From assembly GCA_026224995.1 (NCBI GenBank), contig JAMFRX010000458.1, positions 1 through 11,517 of the forward strand: a stretch of 11,517 nt of DNA, given 5' to 3'. This stretch comes from Puia dinghuensis. GTDB lineage: Bacteria; Bacteroidota; Bacteroidia; Chitinophagales; Chitinophagaceae. How positions within the stretch are numbered: position 1 is the stretch's first letter; every line of letters starts with the position of its first letter. The translations under genes were made by a program, and so were the position numbers. Below, in pieces: positions 6,546 to 11,517 of this stretch. The notes below the pieces were generated by a model. That model did not search any database. It was not told the origin of the DNA and saw nothing but the letters and a program-made list of their open reading frames with translations.

Positions 6546-8258
6546 TTATCGGGCACAAGCGAACACAATGGCCTGCCAGGGCGCCAGCCGCAGTCCGTCA
6601 CGTGTCCAGTTTATGACGGGATAATTATTTACGAGGACGCTCTCTGCCGAAGGCGGGGAAAAAAGGCTATCGAAAGGCTGCTCTTCTCCGGATAGATTCA
6701 GCAGCACCGCAAAGGTTGAATTCTCCCATGTCCTGGTATAAGCATGGACCGGAGAATCGTCATGCGTCAGCAGGGCATAATCGCCATAAACGAGCGCCGG
6801 GTTTAGCTTGCGGAGGCGGATGAGGCGGCGGACGAAGTGCAGTAGGGAAGCAGGGTCTTTCTCCTGGGCTTCGCGGTTGATGGAGGTATAGTTTTCATTG
6901 ATCTTCAGCCAGGGGCGGCCCTCCGTGAAGCCGGCATTGGGGCCGGCGGTCCATTGCATAGGCGTGCGGCCGTTATCGCGGGCGGTGAGCTGCTGGTCTT
7001 GGAGGAATTGCTCCGTACCGCCGCCCTGTGCCTTAAGCTTTGTATATAGCTGGCGGGTCTCGATGTCTTCGTAATCGTCTACCGATGTAAAGCGGATATT
7101 CGTCATGCCTAGCTCGTCGCCGTTGTAAATAAAGGGGGTGGCCCGCATCGTCAGCAGGAAAGTGAAGAGCAGTTTTGCCGAGCGCTCCCGAAAAGTTTCA
7201 CTGTCGTCGCCCCAGCGGGAGACCATGCGAGGCTGGTCGTGGTTGCCCAGGTAGATCGTCCCCCACCCTTTCTCATTGAAGACATCGCTCCAACGCGTAT
7301 ATATTTCCTTCCATTCCCGCCGGCTATAGCCTGCGGGGTCGACCCTTTTGAATTCCCCCTGCAGGTAGCCGATGATCATTCCTTCGAAATGGCAAAGCAG
7401 GTTAAGCTCGTGCCGGTCTTCGGCCACGAACTGTAGGACCCCGGTGGAGAAGACGCCCGAGGCTTCGGCAATGGTCACGGCGTCGTAGTGGCGAAGCACT
7501 TCCCGGTTCATCTCCTGCAGGTAGGCGTGCAGATGCGGGCCGGATGCGTAGTAATATCCCCAGTCGTCATGAAACTTTTCTTTCAGCAGCGCTGGTGTGA
7601 TCTCCGGGAAGGACATATCCTTTGAGATAAAGGTCAGGGCGTCGAAGCGCAGGCCGTCGACCCCTTTGTCCAGCCAGAAGCGGAGCATAGCGTAGAGCTC
7701 ACGCCGCACTTCGGGATTATCCCAGTTAAGGTCGGGCTGTTCCGGGGAAAAGTAATGGAGCCAGTAGGAATTGGTGGCGGCATTGTATGTCCAGGCTTCG
7801 CCCGAAGGATCGAAGAAACCGCAGCGATGAGGCGGCTTGCCTTTTTCCGCGGGCCACCAGATATAATAAGGATAATGTGGGTCTTCCCGGGAGGTGTGGG
7901 CCTGCTTGAACCATTGATGCTGGTCGCTGGTATGGTTGATGACCATATCCATGATGATCCGGATATTCTTTCCGTGGGCGGCAGCGAAGAGCTCATCCAG
8001 ATCCGCCATGGAGCCATATTCCGGCTGGATATCCCGAAAATCGCTGATATCATAGCCGTTGTCCCGGCCGGGAGAGCGGTAGACAGGATTGATCCACAGC
8101 GCAGAGATCCCCAGCGAAGCGATATAATCAAGGCTTGAGAGGATACCGCGCAGGTCGCCGACGCCATCCCCGTTGCTGTCTTTAAAGCTGCGGGGATAGA
8201 CCTGGTAGATAATGGCTTCTTTCCACCAGCGGTGATTTTCCTGGCATCGGTGTTGCAT
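6546..8258 (-). CDS. GH13 oligo-1,6-glucosidase/alpha-glucosidase
   Basis: A 570-residue cytoplasmic-type (no signal peptide) glycoside hydrolase, most like GH13 subfamily 31. It would release glucose from the non-reducing ends of short alpha-glucosides such as isomaltose, maltose or panose. The barrel starts at WWKEAIIYQVYPRSF (11-25), followed by the calcium loop DSNGDGVGD (27-35) and NPVYRSP..DNGYDISDF (57-74). Catalytic regions are DMVINH (104-109), GLRFDALTF with nucleophile Asp206, TIAEASG with acid/base Glu265, and LGNHDQPR with Asp341. The residue after the nucleophile is Ala, not the Val typical of alpha-1,6-selective members, which leans towards alpha-1,4 activity. The C-terminal beta domain (about 480-570) is complete. 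It lies 15 nt tail-to-tail from the receptor gene and is divergent from the next GH13 gene. No other in-frame Met precedes the conserved region. Confidence 0.88.
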   Translation of the reverse strand: MQHRCQENHRWWKEAIIYQVYPRSFKDSNGDGVGDLRGILSSLDYIASLGISALWINPVYRSPGRDNGYDISDFRDIQPEYGSMADLDELFAAAHGKNIRIIMDMVINHTSDQHQWFKQAHTSREDPHYPYYIWWPAEKGKPPHRCGFFDPSGEAWTYNAATNSYWLHYFSPEQPDLNWDNPEVRRELYAMLRFWLDKGVDGLRFDALTFISKDMSFPEITPALLKEKFHDDWGYYYASGPHLHAYLQEMNREVLRHYDAVTIAEASGVFSTGVLQFVAEDRHELNLLCHFEGMIIGYLQGEFKRVDPAGYSRREWKEIYTRWSDVFNEKGWGTIYLGNHDQPRMVSRWGDDSETFRERSAKLLFTFLLTMRATPFIYNGDELGMTNIRFTSVDDYEDIETRQLYTKLKAQGGGTEQFLQDQQLTARDNGRTPMQWTAGPNAGFTEGRPWLKINENYTSINREAQEKDPASLLHFVRRLIRLRKLNPALVYGDYALLTHDDSPVHAYTRTWENSTFAVLLNLSGEEQPFDSLFSPPSAESVLVNNYPVINWTRDGLRLAPWQAIVFACAR

Positions 8259-8275
8259 GTCGCTTTAACATGCAA
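8253..8275. repeat. 8-bp inverted repeat over both GH13 start codons
   Basis: TTGCATGT at 8253-8260 and ACATGCAA at 8268-8275 are perfect reverse complements separated by 7 bp (CGCTTTA). The arms contain the start codons of both divergent GH13 genes, each of which begins Met-Gln (ATGCAA), so six of the eight symmetric base pairs follow from those codons. It might still be an operator placed to block both genes, as LacI-type sugar regulators bind similar-sized dyads, but nothing else supports this. Confidence 0.4.
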
Positions 8276-9928
8276 AGCAATCAAAAACAATACCTCTGGT
8301 GGCAGGATGGGATCATTTATCAGGTGTATCCCCGGTCTTATCAGGATACGAATGGCGACGGGGTCGGCGACCTGCGTGGGGTCATACAGCGGCTGGATTA
8401 TCTCAAGTGGCTGGGCATCAAAGCCATCTGGCTATCGCCCATTTATCCGTCGCCGATGGCTGATTTCGGTTATGATATTTCGGATTACAGAGGCATCTGG
8501 CCGGCATTTGGGTCGATGGCCGATTTCGATGAGCTGCTGCAGGCTGTCCATGCAGCCGGGATGAAGATCATCCTGGACCTGGTGCCAAATCACAGTTCGG
8601 ATGAGCATCCCTGGTTCCTGGAGTCGCGGTCTTCGCGGGACAATCCAAAGCGGGACTGGTATATCTGGAAGGATGCCAAGGCCGACGGCAGTCCGCCCAA
8701 TAACTGGCTGAGCGTCTTCGGCGGCAGCGCCTGGGACTGGGATGAGAAGACAGGGCAGTATTACTATCATGCTTTTTTGGTGAAACAGCCTGACCTCAAC
8801 TGGCGGAATCCGGAAGTGGAGAAGGCGATATTGGATGTCATGCGTTTCTGGCTCGACAAAGGTGTGGATGGGTTTCGGGTGGACGCCATGTGGCATATGG
8901 TCAAGGACCTGCAGTGGCGGGACAATCCCAGGAATCCGGATTACAAGGACTGGATGGGCACCTATGAGCAGCTGCTGCCGGTGTACAGCACGGACCAGCC
9001 AGAGATGCATGGTATCGTCGCGCAGATGCGGAAGGTGCTGGATCAGTACGATCAGCGGTTGATGATCGCCGAGATCTACCTGCCTGTGCATCGGCTGGTG
9101 GCCTATTATGGCGTGCAAGAAAAGGAGGCACATCTGCCGTTTAATTTCATGTTGATCAGCCTGCCCTGGGATTCGCGGCAGATAGCGGCCGCCATCGACG
9201 AATACGAAGGCGTGTTGGCGCAGGATGATCAACCCAACTGGGTGATCGGCAATCATGATCAGCCGCGGATCACCAGCCGGGTAGGCGCCGGACAGGCCAA
9301 GGTCGCCGCCATGCTGCTGCTGACGCTCAGGGGCACGCCTACCATATATTATGGGGACGAGATCGGCATGCGCGACGTGCCTATCCCGCCGCACGAAGTG
9401 CGTGATCCGCAAGGGCTGAATATGCCGGGAAAGAACCTGAGCCGCGACCCCGAGCGCACGCCCATGCAATGGGATGACAGCATAAATGCGGGCTTTACCC
9501 AGGGCGAGCCCTGGCTGCGGCTGGATCGCGCCTTCCGCCGGCACAATGTGAAAGCTGAAAAGTCCAGCGATATCAGCAGCCTGCATCTGTATAAAAAGCT
9601 CATCGAACTGCGGCAGCAGGAGCCTTCGTTGATGACGGGCGCCTACCGGCCCGTGTATTCCGATCACCAGCTGATCGCTTATATCCGGCAGGCCGAGGGG
9701 CAGCCGGGTTTTTTGGTGGTGTTGAACCTTACGCACCGCCCCTGCTATTTCACCCCAACGACCATCCGCTTTACGGGCGTCATCGTCATCGATACGCTGC
9801 CCGAGCAGGAGGAGGTGTCCGTAAAAGATACCATCAACCTGTTTGGGGACGAGGGGATGGTCGTCAAGTTGGACGATTGGCAGTCGGTCTCCTCAAATCC
9901 TCCGCATGAACTACCCGTATTGCCATAA
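8270..9928 (+). CDS. GH13 alpha-glucosidase, Thermus/Deinococcus type
   Basis: A 552-residue alpha-glucosidase without a signal peptide, most like GH13 subfamily 30 enzymes of Thermus and Deinococcus. It hydrolyses terminal alpha-linked glucose from maltose, maltodextrins and possibly other alpha-glucosides. Features in order: LWWQDGIIYQVYPRSY (9-24), calcium loop DTNGDGVGD (26-34), DLVPNHSSDEHPW (103-115), and GFRVDAMWHM with nucleophile Asp205. These are followed by MIAEIYLP with acid/base Glu268, VIGNHDQPR with Asp330, and RDPERTPMQWD before a C-terminal beta domain. The stretches STDQPEMH (240-247) and LPFNFMLI (289-296) are what point me to the Thermus type. The gene overlaps treZ by 23 nt, so it is probably co-transcribed and translationally coupled, which places it in maltodextrin/trehalose metabolism. 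It is not a trehalose synthase: the WY..A..HV start and TreS-specific regions are absent. Confidence 0.88.
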   Translation: MQSNQKQYLWWQDGIIYQVYPRSYQDTNGDGVGDLRGVIQRLDYLKWLGIKAIWLSPIYPSPMADFGYDISDYRGIWPAFGSMADFDELLQAVHAAGMKIILDLVPNHSSDEHPWFLESRSSRDNPKRDWYIWKDAKADGSPPNNWLSVFGGSAWDWDEKTGQYYYHAFLVKQPDLNWRNPEVEKAILDVMRFWLDKGVDGFRVDAMWHMVKDLQWRDNPRNPDYKDWMGTYEQLLPVYSTDQPEMHGIVAQMRKVLDQYDQRLMIAEIYLPVHRLVAYYGVQEKEAHLPFNFMLISLPWDSRQIAAAIDEYEGVLAQDDQPNWVIGNHDQPRITSRVGAGQAKVAAMLLLTLRGTPTIYYGDEIGMRDVPIPPHEVRDPQGLNMPGKNLSRDPERTPMQWDDSINAGFTQGEPWLRLDRAFRRHNVKAEKSSDISSLHLYKKLIELRQQEPSLMTGAYRPVYSDHQLIAYIRQAEGQPGFLVVLNLTHRPCYFTPTTIRFTGVIVIDTLPEQEEVSVKDTINLFGDEGMVVKLDDWQSVSSNPPHELPVLP

Positions 9929-11517
9929 TCAACAGGACGAATCTGCACACCTGGCTACCCGTCCTTACCCGGAATGCCATTCGGACCGCTGCCGGTTCAG
10001 GGTCTGGGCGCCGGAAAAGGAGTGCGTGAGCTTAGCGCTTGCTAACAGGGTATTGCCCATGACCAGGGATGAGTGGGGACTTTTTTTCCTTGATGTGCCG
10101 GATGCAGGAGGCGGCGACCGGTATTATTATATCGTAGACGGAGAACGCCATCCCGACCCCGCCTCCGCTTATCAGCCGGAAGGAGTCTACGGGCCTTCGG
10201 AAGTAGTAGACCATAGCCGGTTTAGCTGGACAGATGGCGGATGGAAGGGCCACCTATTTGCCCAATTGATCCTATACGAGCTTCATGTCGGGGTATTTAC
10301 ACCGGAAGGAACCTTCGATGCCATTATACCGCGGCTGGATGAGCTTGTTGCTACCGGCATCAATGCGCTGGAGCTGATGCCGGTAGCGGCTTGTTCGGGT
10401 AAAAGGAACTGGGGCTATGATGGCGCGTTCCTCTATGCCGTGCAGCATCAATACGGTGGGCCAGAAGGACTAAAACGGCTAGTGGACGCCTGTCATCACC
10501 GGGGAATAGCCGTCATCCTGGATGTCGTCTACAACCATATTGGCAAAGAGGGCGACTGCCTGGAAGCGTATGGTCCTTATTTCTCTAACAAGTATACTAC
10601 ACCATGGGGCAAGGCGATCAACTATGACGGCGCCTGGTCGGATGGAGTGCGGGCATTCGTGACGGGCAATGCCCTTTATTGGGCGGAGCACTACCACATA
10701 GATGGGCTGCGGCTGGATGCCATCCACGAGATCTTCGACCGCAATGCGCAGACGATCTGGGATGAGCTGTATGCTGCGGTCAGGAATTTTGAGCGGCGGT
10801 CGGGCAGGCCGTATTACCTGATAGCGGAAAGCGATTCCAATGATCCGCGGGTGGTGCGGCCACCGGGTGAAGGCGGGCTCGGTTTCGACGCTCAATGGAT
10901 GGATGATTTTCATCATAGCTTATATGTGTTGATAGATGCCAATGGGGGACCGCATTACCAGGATTTCGGGCCGGTGGAGAAGCTGGCGAAAGCCTGGACG
11001 GAAGGATTCGTGTACACCGGGGAATATGAGCGATTCCGTCACCGGCGGCATGGCGCATCCGCCGCGGGCATCGCGGGAGAGCATTTTATCGTCTTCAACG
11101 AGAATCACGATCTGCCGGGTAACCGGCCGGGAGGAGAACGGCTGGCCGTATTGGTGGAGCTGCCGGCGTTGAAGCTGGCTGCGGCGGCGGTGCTGTTGTC
11201 GCCCTATGTGCCAATGTTATTCATGGGTGAAGAATATGGAGAGGACACGCCGTTTTATTTTTTCTCCGACTACCAGGACCCGGCGACTACGGCCGCGCTG
11301 GTGGAAGGGCGGCGGCAGCAATTCGCTACTTTCCATTTTGAAGGCGAGATGCACGATCCGCAGGAAGAGGCGCTTTTTCTGAAATCGAAACTTTGTTGGG
11401 AGCAACGGGGGGAGGGCTGGCACCGGATCTTGCTGCTATGGTATCGGGAGCTTATCCGGCTGCGCCGTGAACATCCCTTGCTGACCGATCTTTCAAAGCA
11501 TCGGATGAGAGTGGACG
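9906..11517 (+). CDS. treZ: Malto-oligosyltrehalose trehalohydrolase, partial
   Basis: An open frame of 537 codons that runs off the right edge; family members are about 600 residues, so most of the protein is present. TreZ (GH13 subfamily 10) cuts the alpha-1,4 bond next to the trehalose unit of maltooligosyltrehalose, releasing trehalose. An N-terminal immunoglobulin-like domain begins at FRVWAPEK (31-38). The TreZ signature ELHVGVFTPEGTFDAI is at 125-140. Catalytic regions are DVVYNHIGKEGD (206-217), HIDGLRLDAIHEI with nucleophile Asp271, YLIAESD with Glu308, and NENHDLPGNR with Asp402. In the last motif the usual His-Asp-Gln reads His-Asp-Leu. The ATG at 9906 overlaps the alpha-glucosidase gene by 23 nt; it fits because the conserved domain starts about 30 residues later. 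The partner maltooligosyltrehalose synthase (TreY) is expected nearby but not visible. Confidence 0.92.
   Translation, partial: MNYPYCHNQQDESAHLATRPYPECHSDRCRFRVWAPEKECVSLALANRVLPMTRDEWGLFFLDVPDAGGGDRYYYIVDGERHPDPASAYQPEGVYGPSEVVDHSRFSWTDGGWKGHLFAQLILYELHVGVFTPEGTFDAIIPRLDELVATGINALELMPVAACSGKRNWGYDGAFLYAVQHQYGGPEGLKRLVDACHHRGIAVILDVVYNHIGKEGDCLEAYGPYFSNKYTTPWGKAINYDGAWSDGVRAFVTGNALYWAEHYHIDGLRLDAIHEIFDRNAQTIWDELYAAVRNFERRSGRPYYLIAESDSNDPRVVRPPGEGGLGFDAQWMDDFHHSLYVLIDANGGPHYQDFGPVEKLAKAWTEGFVYTGEYERFRHRRHGASAAGIAGEHFIVFNENHDLPGNRPGGERLAVLVELPALKLAAAAVLLSPYVPMLFMGEEYGEDTPFYFFSDYQDPATTAALVEGRRQQFATFHFEGEMHDPQEEALFLKSKLCWEQRGEGWHRILLLWYRELIRLRREHPLLTDLSKHRMRVD

Noticed and set aside
6531..6591. 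Possible terminator, plus the 10-bp direct repeat CGCCAGCCGC at 6535 and 6582
   Set aside because: No stable stem with a T-run was found between the convergent genes, and one repeat copy lies inside coding sequence, so chance is the simplest explanation.
4293..8258. A polysaccharide utilisation locus (TonB receptor beside GH13 genes)
   Set aside because: There is no SusD gene, the receptor has a FecA-like plug without the SusC N-terminal domain, and the GH13 enzymes lack signal peptides and are convergent with the receptor gene.
8432..9736. 434-codon open frame on the minus strand opposite the second GH13 gene
   Set aside because: It is fully antisense to a gene with intact GH13 motifs. Its translation is rich in His, Pro, Arg and Ile with no recognisable domain, as expected for a shadow frame in GC-rich DNA.

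Overview
The window looks like chromosomal DNA from a Bacteroidota bacterium, most likely Chitinophagaceae-like. This is inference from three things: the gene families present (DUF4856 lipoprotein, imelysin-like lipoprotein and TonB-dependent receptor together), the lack of Shine-Dalgarno sequences before the starts, and short Cys-anchored lipoprotein signals. Base composition is moderately GC-rich. No tRNA, rRNA, CRISPR array or insertion sequence was seen.

Layout, left to right. (1) 1-587, minus strand: a DinB-family protein followed 15 nt later by the start of an XdhC/CoxI-type molybdoenzyme maturation factor, which runs off the left edge. (2) 588-757: the only sizeable gap, between divergent genes, with weak promoter-like elements and two short dyads. 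(3) 758-6530, plus strand: a tight four-gene operon. It encodes a DUF4856 lipoprotein, an imelysin-like lipoprotein, a membrane protein homologous to vitamin K-dependent gamma-carboxylase (HTTM family) and a FecA-like TonB-dependent receptor. The first two genes are 10 nt apart, the next two overlap by 11 nt, and the last two share an ATGA overlap. (4) 6546-8258, minus strand: a GH13 oligo-1,6-glucosidase/alpha-glucosidase, tail-to-tail with the receptor gene. (5) 8270-11517, plus strand: a second GH13 alpha-glucosidase of the Thermus/Deinococcus type. It overlaps by 23 nt the gene for malto-oligosyltrehalose trehalohydrolase (treZ), which runs off the right edge.

Two functional modules are visible. 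The first resembles a metal (probably iron) acquisition locus: an outer-membrane receptor plus periplasmic imelysin-like and DUF4856 lipoproteins. Embedded in it is an integral-membrane enzyme that keeps the lysine and histidine I align with the catalytic residues of human gamma-carboxylase. This is the most interesting part of the window, because it raises the possibility of quinol-driven chemistry, perhaps glutamate carboxylation, acting on exported metal-uptake proteins. The second module is maltodextrin/trehalose metabolism: TreZ releases trehalose from maltooligosyltrehalose and the two GH13 glucosidases would trim short alpha-glucans. The TreZ partner, TreY, is expected just outside the window. 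The two GH13 genes are divergent with only 11 bp between start codons, and an 8-bp inverted repeat covers both starts.
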